This document shows, piece by piece, positions 44,270 through 52,653 of a DNA stretch of 64,000 bases. A model generated the notes under the pieces. The model was not told the origin of the DNA, did not search any database, and saw only the letters and a program-made list of their open reading frames with translations. The DNA comes from Candidatus Bathyarchaeota archaeon (GTDB lineage: Archaea; Thermoproteota; CALKCG01; B24), in contig JAGTQM010000003.1 of the NCBI GenBank assembly GCA_018396755.1, positions 62,001 through 126,000 of the forward strand. Reading direction: 5' to 3'. Both the position numbers and the translations under genes were made by a program. How positions within the stretch are numbered: position 1 is the stretch's first letter; each line of letters begins with the position of its first letter.

Positions 44270-45261
44270 ATCAACCGGTTAAAAATGGTGTGATGGTATA
44301 CGCTGAACAGGAGGAAGGAATAGTGCATCCGGTTTCATTCGAGCTTCTAGGTAAAGGTAGGGAGTTGGCAGATAGGCTTAACATTGAGCTTTGGAGCGTC
44401 TTATTGGGATATCGTGTTCGAGATAAGGCTGAAACCCTCATCCATTATGGTGCCGATAGAGTTTTTCTCTACGACGACCAGATGCTTGAAGAATTTGACG
44501 TAGTTAAGTATAAACATGTGCTTGTTGAACTTGTTAGAGAAGTCGCTCCTCAATTGTTTCTAATAGGTGCAACACCGCTAGGTAGGAGTTTAGCTCCAAG
44601 AATTGCAGCAGCGTTGAATACTGGTTTAACCGCAGACTGCATCGATATTCAAATCGATGATAGAGGTGAAATCGTACAGATAAGACCCGCTTTCACAGGG
44701 AACATAATCGCTCACATAAAGACTAGAAGTAGACCTATTATGGCGACCGTTAGATACCGGGTTATGAAGCCTCTACCTAGGGATAATTCGAGAAGAGGGA
44801 AGATAGTTGAGAGGTCTCCTCCAAAGCTTCCAGATACGGGCTTAAAGTTTTTAGGTGAAGTTTCAACGCGATCCGTAAACCTTGCAGAAGCAGATATAAT
44901 AGTATCAGGCGGTAGAGGTCTGAAGAAGAAAGAGGATTTGAACATGCTTAAAGAATTAGCCTCCCTCCTAGGAGGAGTGGTAGGTGTTAGTAGGCCTCTC
45001 GTCGACGATGGATGGATATCTAAAGACCACCAAGTAGGCTTTAGCGGGAATACTGTTAAACCTAAACTCTATATTGCATGCGGTGTTTCAGGTTCTCCCC
45101 AACATATGGCTGGTATGCGTGATTCCGAAGTCATAGTTGCTATAAATATCGATCGATCAGCGCCTATTTTCCGAATAGCCGACTATGGAATAGTAGGCGA
45201 TTTATATGAGGTTGTACCTAAATTGATTGAAGCTTTAAAGAGGTTGAAGGAGAATGAGTAG
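44266..45261 (+). CDS. etfA: Electron transfer flavoprotein alpha subunit
   Basis: This 331-aa protein has the C-terminal FAD-binding domain typical of ETF-alpha: VGVSRPLVDDGW, HQVGFSGNTVKPKLYIACG, SGSPQHMAGM and APIFRIADYGIVGDLYEV. There is no N-terminal ferredoxin extension with cysteines, unlike the alpha subunit of the Acetobacterium lactate-bifurcating complex. It starts at TTG overlapping etfB, and its end overlaps the FAD-oxidase gene by 8 bp. Confidence 0.92.
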   Translation: MNQPVKNGVMVYAEQEEGIVHPVSFELLGKGRELADRLNIELWSVLLGYRVRDKAETLIHYGADRVFLYDDQMLEEFDVVKYKHVLVELVREVAPQLFLIGATPLGRSLAPRIAAALNTGLTADCIDIQIDDRGEIVQIRPAFTGNIIAHIKTRSRPIMATVRYRVMKPLPRDNSRRGKIVERSPPKLPDTGLKFLGEVSTRSVNLAEADIIVSGGRGLKKKEDLNMLKELASLLGGVVGVSRPLVDDGWISKDHQVGFSGNTVKPKLYIACGVSGSPQHMAGMRDSEVIVAINIDRSAPIFRIADYGIVGDLYEVVPKLIEALKRLKENE

Positions 45262-46639
45262 CTTAAGTTTAGATTTTATCGAAAAGCTTAAAGCAATCGT
45301 GGGGGAAGACTGGGTTGTTCAAGGCGAAGACCTCGTAGCTAGCTACGTGTTAGATGAAACCCCTCCTCCAATAAGACCTCAACCACACTTAGACGTTGTT
45401 GTTGTTAAACCAGATTCTTCAGAAGAAGTTTCTGAAATCCTTAAGTTAGCAAATCAATATAATACCTCAGTTTTCCCTAGAGGCGGAGGTACAGGCCTAG
45501 TTGGAGGATGCATACCGACAGCTTCAGGAGTCATCCTTTCATTTGAGAGAATGAATAGGATTATCGTCGACAGGGATAATTTAATGGCTGAAGCTGAAGC
45601 TGGTGCAACTTTAAGAGACCTTTTAAATGCTTCAGATGAAGCTGGCCTATTCTTCCCACCGCATCCAGGTGATGAAGGAGCTCAAATAGGCGGTTTAATA
45701 GCCTGTAATGCCGGTGGATCTAGAGCCATTAAAACCGGAGTTATGCGGAACTACGTACGCGGCTTAGAAGTCGTTCTACCTACTGGGGAGATTCTAAAAC
45801 TCGGCGGCAAACTCTTGAAGAACAACTTCGGATTCGACCTAATGCAACTTATAATTGGAAGCGAAGGCACCTTGGCCGTTATAGCTAAGGCTTGGATACG
45901 TCTATATCCAAAGTTTCCAGCAACTGCAACCTTGATAATTCCATTTGAATCGAGAACTACTGCTGTTAAAGCAGTACCTAAGATTCTCCACGCGGGTATT
46001 TTGCCGCTAGCCTTAGAATATGTTGAAAAGATTCCCATCGAAAGGTCGGCCGAACACTTAGGTTTAAAGTGGCCCTGTAGAGTCGGTGAAAGCTTTCTCA
46101 TAGTAATATTGGCTGAGCAGTCTAATGAAGCTTTATACAGCCAATGCGAGCGGCTTTTATCGCTTTGCGAGGAATTCGGCTCTCTTGAGCCGCTTCTAGC
46201 TGAAAGCAGAGAAGAACAGGAATACATTCTGAAGATTCGCAGTGAAATATATTCATCTCTTAAACCCGACATGGTAGATATATTGGATGCTACTGTTCCA
46301 CCAGCATCCATAGGTTTTTTTATGGATGAGGTCGAGAGAATAGCTAAACGCTACAATACATATCTACCATCATATGGACATGCAGCAGATGGAAACATAC
46401 ACGTTCACATAATGAAAGAACAAGGTTGGCGTATGGAAGACTATGACAAAGTTAGAGATGAAATATACGCTGCTGCCGTAGGGCTCGATGGAACAATAAC
46501 AGGTGAACACGGCGTAGGAGCTGTTAGAAGAAAAAGCGTAGATAAGTTTCTAAATCCAACACATGTAAAGCTCATGAAAGAGATTAAACGCATATTCGAC
46601 CCGAAAAACATATTAAACCCAGGCAAAGTACTACCGTAA
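45254..46639 (+). CDS. GlcD/D-LDH type FAD-linked oxidase coupled to ETF
   Basis: This 461-aa protein has a PCMH-type FAD domain (VFPRGGGTGLVGGCIPTASG, then GGLIACNAGGSRAIKTG) and a C-terminal oxidase cap ending GEHGVGAVRRKSVDKFLNP. This is the pattern of glycolate oxidase GlcD and D-lactate dehydrogenases. It overlaps etfA, so it very likely passes electrons from a 2-hydroxyacid (lactate or glycolate) to EtfBA, or works in reverse or by bifurcation as in LctBCD. No GlcF-type iron-sulfur gene is adjacent. Confidence 0.85.
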   Translation: MSSLSLDFIEKLKAIVGEDWVVQGEDLVASYVLDETPPPIRPQPHLDVVVVKPDSSEEVSEILKLANQYNTSVFPRGGGTGLVGGCIPTASGVILSFERMNRIIVDRDNLMAEAEAGATLRDLLNASDEAGLFFPPHPGDEGAQIGGLIACNAGGSRAIKTGVMRNYVRGLEVVLPTGEILKLGGKLLKNNFGFDLMQLIIGSEGTLAVIAKAWIRLYPKFPATATLIIPFESRTTAVKAVPKILHAGILPLALEYVEKIPIERSAEHLGLKWPCRVGESFLIVILAEQSNEALYSQCERLLSLCEEFGSLEPLLAESREEQEYILKIRSEIYSSLKPDMVDILDATVPPASIGFFMDEVERIAKRYNTYLPSYGHAADGNIHVHIMKEQGWRMEDYDKVRDEIYAAAVGLDGTITGEHGVGAVRRKSVDKFLNPTHVKLMKEIKRIFDPKNILNPGKVLP

Positions 46640-46686
46640 TCTGCCGTTTAAAAGTTAAAATAAAAGCTCTTTATAATATTCACATG

Positions 46687-47002
46687 GGGGCGGGTAAGCC
46701 AGTGAGCGGGTTTCCGGACGCTTAAGCGTCTGGAGGAAACTCCTCCGCGCAGGTGGAATCACACCACGGCGACGTGGGGGGCGGGAGCCCCGGCTCCGGC
46801 GCAGAAAAGTCACTCTCACCCGGTGCATGTGGATGATAGGCGGTTCAACCGCTGACAATACCGGGATGTAGAGGTGAAACTGCCGTCCTGTGGGCGTTAA
46901 GGCGAAGGAAGCCTATGAGCTTCCACCTGAGGCTTCAGTAGGCCGCATTAGTCGAATCCCGCTTAAAACAAAAGGAGGGTTACGGCTGGCATACCCGCTC
47001 CT
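46687..47002 (+). ncRNA. rnpB: RNase P RNA (archaeal type A)
   Basis: The ends pair: GGGCGGGTAAGCCAG at 46688-46702 is nearly complementary to CTGGCATACCCGCTC at 46986-47000 (helix P1). Conserved core elements are present in order: GAGGAAACTCCTCCGC at about 46733-46748 (P4 5' strand, CR-I), GAGGTGAAACTGCC near 46871, and ACAAAAGGAGGGTTAC at about 46968-46983 (CR-V, P4 3' strand). The length of about 315 nt is normal. An AT-rich TATA-like run lies at about 46654-46666. It is the catalytic partner of Rpp30 and Pop5 encoded at 38071-39080. No protein is encoded here on either strand. Confidence 0.88.
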
Positions 47003-47115
47003 TGAGGCTGGTGACATTTAAATAGGACTCCGTCTGTGGCTTCGAGCGGCTAGATGCCAGACGCGATCCCACCTACATAATGAGGGAGGTGATGCTTCAC
47101 TCCACCCTCTCCTTA
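47003..47115 (+). other. Structured segment downstream of rnpB, candidate ncRNA or processing/terminator region
   Basis: No protein frame is supported here. Two hairpins are visible. CGTCTG-T-GGC at 47031-47040 pairs with GCC-AGACG at 47056-47063 around a loop of about 15 bases. GAGGGAGGTGA at 47082-47092 pairs with TCACTCC-ACCCTC at 47097-47109 with minor mismatches and a TGCT loop. The region is G+C rich compared with the AT-rich DNA after 47115. It may be a 3' extension of the RNase P transcript or a separate RNA. Confidence 0.45.
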
Positions 47116-47243
47116 AATTTATGAATAGGCTTCCAAATATCTTCTCTTCTCAAAGTATTTAATTTTTGCTCATCTATCCCCTAACTGAAGTAAGGGGTTT
47201 TCTGGAGCACAATTTTTATGAATTAGTGGAGAAAAATCCGTTG

Positions 47244-47672
47244 TTAAATGGGCGCTAAGACTGCAAAGAGTGCGCTTAAGGCTACAATTATTATGAGGAA
47301 TATTATGGATGATACTATTGCTATGGATAGTGCTCCGGTCCACCCGACGTCGAAAATGGTTTTATAGGATGCTAACCACGCGAGGAAAGCTAGTATTATT
47401 GCCAGTATTGATGATAGTTCACCTAAAAATAGGTATAGGATTATTGATGATAGAGCTATAACTATTGTAAACACTATCGGTCCTATGAGCGTAGCAAGCA
47501 TGGCTTTCCCCATCGAAGCCTTTTTTCCAACTATGATTCTAGCCGCTATATAGACTGGTATTGATGCGAATATCCATGCGATAAGTAGCATTAGTATTAA
47601 TGTTGTTAAAGGCGGGATCGTCCAAATGGCAAATGGACGAGGCATATTTAACACTTTCCTCCCATTCTTCAC
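47244..47672 (-). CDS. Hypothetical four-helix membrane protein
   Basis: This 142-aa protein is nearly all hydrophobic, with about four membrane helices and a short polar start. A Met at residue 10 is an alternative start. I do not recognise the family. It is the last gene of a minus-strand run of small membrane proteins and a winged-helix regulator (47244-48849), probably acting together at the membrane. Confidence 0.55.
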   Translation of the reverse strand: MKNGRKVLNMPRPFAIWTIPPLTTLILMLLIAWIFASIPVYIAARIIVGKKASMGKAMLATLIGPIVFTIVIALSSIILYLFLGELSSILAIILAFLAWLASYKTIFDVGWTGALSIAIVSSIIFLIIIVALSALFAVLAPI

Positions 47673-47689
47673 TGTACTATGATGTGTTC

Positions 47690-47971
47690 TTATTGGCTGG
47701 TTGAAGTTTCAGATTTTTCCTCTTTCTTCAATTCCTGTTCAATTTCCCTCTCAATATCCTCTATAGGCTTTGGTGGAGGAGTTGTTGCCAGCGTATATCC
47801 TATCCAAGCCAGAATCGCTAGTACTCCTCCAACTGCGACAAAGCCTGTGAGTTTAAGCACGAGCAGTGCGTAGTCTGTTAGAAAGACAAGGTAAGCATAA
47901 ACTAGTATGCCTAGAACTCCCGCCGCAAGTAGTAGTGCACCTATAACTTGGTCTTTACTCATGTAAACCAC
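47690..47971 (-). CDS. Small two-helix membrane protein with charged tail
   Basis: This 93-aa protein has two membrane helices (about 8-28 and 37-62) followed by TTPPPKPIEDIEREIEQELKKEEKSE, a charged, possibly coiled-coil cytosolic tail. Small proteins of this shape are common in archaea but have no assigned function. It lies 17 bp upstream of the four-helix protein gene on the same strand. Confidence 0.55.
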   Translation of the reverse strand: MVYMSKDQVIGALLLAAGVLGILVYAYLVFLTDYALLVLKLTGFVAVGGVLAILAWIGYTLATTPPPKPIEDIEREIEQELKKEEKSETSTSQ

Positions 47972-48071
47972 CCGGATATTGAAAATAGTTTAATCCTTAG
48001 CTAGATTTAAGATTTACCACAACTCTCAACGTTTGTTACATTTTCCTCTACGCATTTAATCTGGAGGAACA

Positions 48072-48368
48072 CTATCTGATCAGCGTTTTAGCCAGAATGT
48101 AGACGATCAAGCCTACGATGAAAGCGGTGACTATTGGTGTAAAATTCAACTGTTGAAACTCAGCGGTTGACCTTTCTCCAAAGGTTTGACTGAGGCTCTT
48201 ATTACTCGCTTCTACGTCTTCAGAAATCCCTTGAGAAAGAGGCCTCACCTTTCCCTCTTCGTCGGTATGGGTTTGAAGTGGAGCTTGAAGCGTAGTCGAA
48301 AGTATTATTGCTAACACTACTCCCAATACTATGCTGGTAGCGGCCTTCTTAATTTGTCTAGTCATCAT
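48072..48368 (-). CDS. Small bitopic membrane protein with external loop
   Basis: This 98-aa protein has an N-terminal basic stretch and helix (ATSIVLGVVLAIILSTT), a polar segment of about 45 residues with Thr, Ser and Glu, and a C-terminal helix (VTAFIVGLIVYILAKTL). Either the first helix is a signal anchor or the protein spans twice. No family is recognised. It lies 37 bp downstream of the winged-helix gene. Confidence 0.5.
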   Translation of the reverse strand: MMTRQIKKAATSIVLGVVLAIILSTTLQAPLQTHTDEEGKVRPLSQGISEDVEASNKSLSQTFGERSTAEFQQLNFTPIVTAFIVGLIVYILAKTLIR

Positions 48369-48405
48369 ATAAGAATATCACGCTTTTAAAAGATAATTCT
48401 AATGT

Positions 48406-48849
48406 TTAGAACGGCCTCCTCCTCCATATTCTAAAGGTTTCATACCAGAAGATGATCGCTGCTATTGCCGCGACGATTAAAGCCATAGCGTTTACCGTAG
48501 ACCATGTTAGAAGTTGATACGCCACTATTGTCATGAAGAAACTGGCATAGAATAAGTATCTTGGAAGAGCCAACCCCATAACATTTACAAACAGGCTTAA
48601 AACACCTGCGTCGACTTTTCTCGTGACAATATACCTACCGTATGCATCCTTACCAACCAAACCAAGCGTTTCCAATTTATCAAGATGGTGAAACGCTAAG
48701 CTTGGACTTGAAAACCTTAATGCCCTCTGGACTTCCCTCACGCCAACCCCCCTTCTATTCTTCAGAAGATACATGTAGACTTGCAACGTTTTACCTCTAA
48801 GAGCATACTCTACCTTCTCCATATCCGGCTCTTTAGACTTCTCAGACAT
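48406..48849 (-). CDS. Winged-helix regulator with two C-terminal membrane helices
   Basis: In this 147-aa protein residues 10-80 form an ArsR/MarR-like winged helix (KTLQVYMYLLKNRRGVGVREVQRAL, then SPSLAFHHLDKLETLGLV, and a wing with YGRYIVTRK). They are followed by two membrane helices at about 95-115 and 118-137. Membrane-anchored winged-helix proteins of this sort are frequent in archaea and are thought to regulate adjacent genes. It heads the minus-strand run of small membrane proteins. Confidence 0.75.
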   Translation of the reverse strand: MSEKSKEPDMEKVEYALRGKTLQVYMYLLKNRRGVGVREVQRALRFSSPSLAFHHLDKLETLGLVGKDAYGRYIVTRKVDAGVLSLFVNVMGLALPRYLFYASFFMTIVAYQLLTWSTVNAMALIVAAIAAIIFWYETFRIWRRRPF

Positions 48850-49023
48850 TTCGGCTCCTCAATCAAACAATCGACTAGATCATGAATAAATATTTCCCTG
48901 TCAGGATGGGAAGGTTTTCTGAATATTTAGCACGTTTAAGTATATTTGAAAAAGTCGAACAATCGCCAGTTTATTTAAATCCTTTAAAATGCTTCTACAT
49001 GTTAATATACATAGAATAGAGAC

Positions 49024-50121
49024 CTAGTATAGGATTTCCTCTAGCCTGTTGCTTTCAAGGGCTTTCTTAAGCTCTAAAGCTATTCGCTTACCCGTAGACA
49101 TAGGCTCGTTAAACAGGTATGCCGTGTATGGTGAACCCTGAGGGTATAGATTTGTACCGGCAACTATCCTAGCGGAAACTTCGAAAACTGTAAACCCCCT
49201 ACTGGGATGATATATCGTTTCAAGGCAAAATGGTCCTACTATCCCCGGTGGGAAAAGCCTCTGAGAAGCCAATACCACTCTAGCACCCATGTCAAGACAA
49301 TCCTTTAAAAAGCTTTCCCTTAAAATTAAAGGCTGATTTCCAGTAACAGTGTAGTCGAAGAACTCCTCTGGAACGTTGGGAAGCCCTCTATATGCCTCAT
49401 CTATAGGCTCTATACGTTTATCCATACCTAGAAGTTCAAGTCTACCCTTCGTCACTCTAAACCCCACATCCAGCATTAGACTGTAGAAGAAGTGGAAGTA
49501 GTAGCGTACTCCAGGTACGAACTCCTGTATGGAAGCTTCTTCAACACTTTTTATAAGCCTCTTCTCCATAGCCCGTTTAATCTTCTCTTCAAGCTCTTCA
49601 GCAGAATCTGCTATGAAGTATCCTGTTCCTCCTTTTGCACCAGGATACTTTACGAATACTTTACAGTCGACTTCCGAGGGGTTTTTAAACTCTCTCGGGG
49701 TTTTCAAACCAGCCTCCCTAAACCATTCTCTCTGTTTAGATCTATCGCTCTCCCACAGTAAAACCATTCTGTTGCCGAACATAGGTACGAAAAGCCTATT
49801 AAGAATGTTAGCGGCTCCAATATACTCGACGAAAGAGCCGTGAGGTATTATCACACAATTCTCCTCTACAAGCCTCTCCTGAACGTCTTTAGAAAGTATG
49901 TCTTTAAATTCTCGCACCTCTATGAAAATGTCTGGTTTAGCTAGAGGGAAAGCTTCGTAGACAAATCTACGGTCTGGTGTTGTCACACCAAGCGTTTTGA
50001 ATTTCAGCCATTTAGCTCCGTGGAAAATTTGAAGTGCTGAATGAGAGCATATAGTTGAAATGGTTAATCTGCTCTTATCGTATTTTGAAAACAGCCTTCT
50101 AATTTCACCACTCGTTATCAT
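49024..50121 (-). CDS. purP: PurP-family FAICAR synthetase, copy A
   Basis: This 365-aa ATP-grasp protein of the PurP family makes FAICAR from AICAR and formate in archaeal purine synthesis. Motifs include ISTICSHSALQIFHGAKWLKFKT, an ATP-grasp lysine strand CKVFVKYPGAKGGTGYFIA, and FCLETIYHPSRGFTVFEVSARIVAGTNLY near the metal site. The start overlaps the end of the second copy by 4 bp. PurP paralogues often diverge in function, so which copy is the true FAICAR synthetase is open. Confidence 0.88.
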   Translation of the reverse strand: MITSGEIRRLFSKYDKSRLTISTICSHSALQIFHGAKWLKFKTLGVTTPDRRFVYEAFPLAKPDIFIEVREFKDILSKDVQERLVEENCVIIPHGSFVEYIGAANILNRLFVPMFGNRMVLLWESDRSKQREWFREAGLKTPREFKNPSEVDCKVFVKYPGAKGGTGYFIADSAEELEEKIKRAMEKRLIKSVEEASIQEFVPGVRYYFHFFYSLMLDVGFRVTKGRLELLGMDKRIEPIDEAYRGLPNVPEEFFDYTVTGNQPLILRESFLKDCLDMGARVVLASQRLFPPGIVGPFCLETIYHPSRGFTVFEVSARIVAGTNLYPQGSPYTAYLFNEPMSTGKRIALELKKALESNRLEEILY

Positions 50122-51284
50122 GTTACAGCCTCTCTAAGTCTACCGTGTTTATAAGCGTATGAAATTTCAATAGTGGTTAGATCTAAAACGCTTTCAATCC
50201 TATCGAGTCCAAGTTCTCTGAGGACTTCAGAATAACATATTGAAAGCCTCCTCATTTCAGGTGAAGTGGGTCCTACGCATGGACTTCCAGGGACTCTAGG
50301 ACTTACGTCGAACACGTAGAATTCAAGCCTCCTACCTTCAGGATCTTCAGGGTCGTATACTATGGCTCCTTGAAGTGCGAAAGAACCTATAAGTCCTGGA
50401 GGATACTCCAACCTACATATTTCAATAAACTTTTCAGCAGCCTTATAGACAAGCGGCTTCTGAGACTCTCTCATGGTTACTCCGAAGTGGCCGATCTCCT
50501 CATTCTTAATAGGGACGTTTAAATCAAGCTGGTCTTTTGCGGGCAAGTTTAATACTCCATGTAGGTTTACCTGCCTCCTATCATCGAATCCTAGGAAGTC
50601 GAACGGTGGGAAGACGTCTGTGAGAGCCCACGCGTGGAAGTTTGCGTTAAACCTCGGACCTAGAGCATACTCTTCTATTATAGATTGTTTAAGATCCTCC
50701 TCCGATATAACGTCTTCCCTTATAAGCTTCTCAGCCTTAGTCCAATACTCCTCCGGGGTGTTTGCCGTGAAGAACGCTCTTTCAAGAGGCTTCTTCTTCT
50801 GTCTAACTTTTACAATAACCAGTCTATCTATTTTCTCTGGGCTTAAAAACATTCTGGGCGTTTTAATTCCCGCCTTTTCCAAAAGCCAGTACTGGTTTCT
50901 AGGGAGAAGCCTCTCCTCTGTTTTCAAGAGGTACCTATTCCCATATATTGGGACGTAAAACTTATTCTCTATGTTTTCCCACCCCACGTAGACTGTGAAG
51001 GACCTATTCGGTATGAAAACAGTATTCAATTCTCGAAGTCTATCTTGAACATTATCGTCGATTATCTCTTCAAACTTATCTAGGAGGATGACTTCATCGA
51101 ATAGAAACCTGTTGTATTTTACGTAAAGCTCCTCCCTACCCTTTTGACATACAACTACTGTTTTGAAGCCAGCGTATTTAGCGGATACTGCAACTTCTTC
51201 TGCTGAATGGCTTCCAAGCACACCTATGGTTGGTTTACCATATTTTAAAACCAGTTCTTGAACTTCGCTTCTCTCAATAGTCAT
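50118..51284 (-). CDS. purP: PurP-family FAICAR synthetase, copy B
   Basis: This 388-aa paralogue of the downstream PurP protein opens with PTIGVLGSHSAEEVAVSAKYAGFKT. It has LVIVKVRQKKKPLERAFF in place of the Gly-rich ATP loop of copy A, and SFALQGAIVYD, then FEVDVSPR-type residues (YVFDVSPRVPGSPC) at the metal site. The Gly-rich K-G-G loop is replaced by charged residues, so nucleotide handling may differ. The two copies may form one hetero-oligomer or two enzymes. Confidence 0.85.
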   Translation of the reverse strand: MTIERSEVQELVLKYGKPTIGVLGSHSAEEVAVSAKYAGFKTVVVCQKGREELYVKYNRFLFDEVILLDKFEEIIDDNVQDRLRELNTVFIPNRSFTVYVGWENIENKFYVPIYGNRYLLKTEERLLPRNQYWLLEKAGIKTPRMFLSPEKIDRLVIVKVRQKKKPLERAFFTANTPEEYWTKAEKLIREDVISEEDLKQSIIEEYALGPRFNANFHAWALTDVFPPFDFLGFDDRRQVNLHGVLNLPAKDQLDLNVPIKNEEIGHFGVTMRESQKPLVYKAAEKFIEICRLEYPPGLIGSFALQGAIVYDPEDPEGRRLEFYVFDVSPRVPGSPCVGPTSPEMRRLSICYSEVLRELGLDRIESVLDLTTIEISYAYKHGRLREAVT

Positions 51285-51379
51285 ATGGTTTTCCCTGTTA
51301 AAATGTTGTTGATTCTAGCTTAAAAAGCTGAGAACTACTTAAACTTTTTAATGCGATTTTCCTATGTAACCTGAAGCAT

Positions 51380-52651
51380 ATGCGAGTTAAAATGTCTGGT
51401 TTTAGAAGTCTTTCAACGGTCGATGAAGCCTTGAAAAGGCTTTTAGAAGCTATTAAGGATCATAAGCTTAGCGTTGAGGAGGTGTCTCTGGAAAACTCCG
51501 TCGATAGGATATGTGGTGAAGATTTACTGGCTCCCGTAGATATTCCCCCTTTTAACAGGTCAGCTGTAGACGGCTATGCAGTCAGATACATAGACGTTTT
51601 GAGTGCGTCACCATCCAACCCTATAGAACTTAAAATCGTAGGCGTCTCGGAAGCTGACTATGACCTAGGAACACTTCCAAAAGTTAATCCCGGAGAGGCT
51701 GTAGAGATTTACACGGGTGCCCCCATACCGTTTGGAGCAGACTCCGTGATCATGGCTGAATTCTGTAAAAGAGATGGAGATAAACTGTGGGTTTCAAAGC
51801 CAGTAGCATACATGCAGAATATTTCAGTGAAAGGGGAGGACTTTAAAACCGGGGATCTTGTCGTAGCTAAAGGCGTTAAATTGAAACCGTGGCATGTAGG
51901 TGCTCTAGCTTCCCTAGGCATAGTAAGCGTAACAGTTTACCGTAAGCCCGTAGTCTTAATAGCATCAACTGGTTTAGAGCTTAAACAGCTGGGCTCTGAA
52001 GACCACTCGGGTAAAATATACGACTCAACTAGGCCTATGCTTAAAGCGCTTTTGAAAAACATTAACTGTACGGTTTTAGACTTTGGAATACTTCCCGACG
52101 AGCCTACATACACTATGAAAACGATTTCTAAGCATTTAGAATCGGTCGATTTAGTGATAATTACTGGTGGGACAAGTCTAGGTTTGAGAGATGCGACGCC
52201 GGAGGCTTTAAACATGTTGGAAGGTTCAAAGTTGATCTTCCACGGGGTTCGTATGAGACCTGGTAAGCCTACTGGTGCATATCTTGTAAAAGATAGGATT
52301 ATTTTCATGCTTTCAGGCTTCCCAGTTGCAGCCTTCATAGGGTTTAAAGTCTTCGTTGAACCAGCTATATATGCTTTAACAGGTTCTAAGCCAGACCCGC
52401 AACCTACTGTTAAAGCATATGTTACCAGGAGGTTGGCTAAGCCTACGGGTGTTAAAGCGTACATTAGAGTTAGAGTTTACCGTTCTCAAAACCGTTTTTA
52501 CGCCGAACCTCTTAGATTGACGGGATCAGGGATACTTTCAACTCTGACCAGGGGTAACGGTATTCTCGTTTTAGAAGAGGAAGTGGAAGGTCTTGAAGAA
52601 GGGGAGGAGGTTGAAGTTCTACTCACACAGCCTTTTGAAGAGGTGGAGTAG
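51380..52651 (+). CDS. moeA: Molybdopterin molybdotransferase MoeA
   Basis: This 423-aa MoeA inserts molybdate (or tungstate) into the adenylylated pterin. It has the typical start PVDIPPFNRSAVDGYAV, then EIYTGAPIPFGADSVIM, the MoaB-like domain with ITGGTSLGLRDATPEAL, and MRPGKPTGAYLV with the metal-binding site, followed by the C-terminal barrel. The second MoeA, a fusion, begins 2 bp after the stop. The order is a common archaeal pairing. Confidence 0.93.
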   Translation: MRVKMSGFRSLSTVDEALKRLLEAIKDHKLSVEEVSLENSVDRICGEDLLAPVDIPPFNRSAVDGYAVRYIDVLSASPSNPIELKIVGVSEADYDLGTLPKVNPGEAVEIYTGAPIPFGADSVIMAEFCKRDGDKLWVSKPVAYMQNISVKGEDFKTGDLVVAKGVKLKPWHVGALASLGIVSVTVYRKPVVLIASTGLELKQLGSEDHSGKIYDSTRPMLKALLKNINCTVLDFGILPDEPTYTMKTISKHLESVDLVIITGGTSLGLRDATPEALNMLEGSKLIFHGVRMRPGKPTGAYLVKDRIIFMLSGFPVAAFIGFKVFVEPAIYALTGSKPDPQPTVKAYVTRRLAKPTGVKAYIRVRVYRSQNRFYAEPLRLTGSGILSTLTRGNGILVLEEEVEGLEEGEEVEVLLTQPFEEVE

Positions 52652-52653
52652 GA

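Noticed and set aside
46655..46858. Open frame on the minus strand across the RNase P RNA
   Set aside because: It lies antisense to the conserved core of rnpB, is Arg/Pro-rich as expected from G+C-rich RNA sequence, and has no start signal or family likeness.
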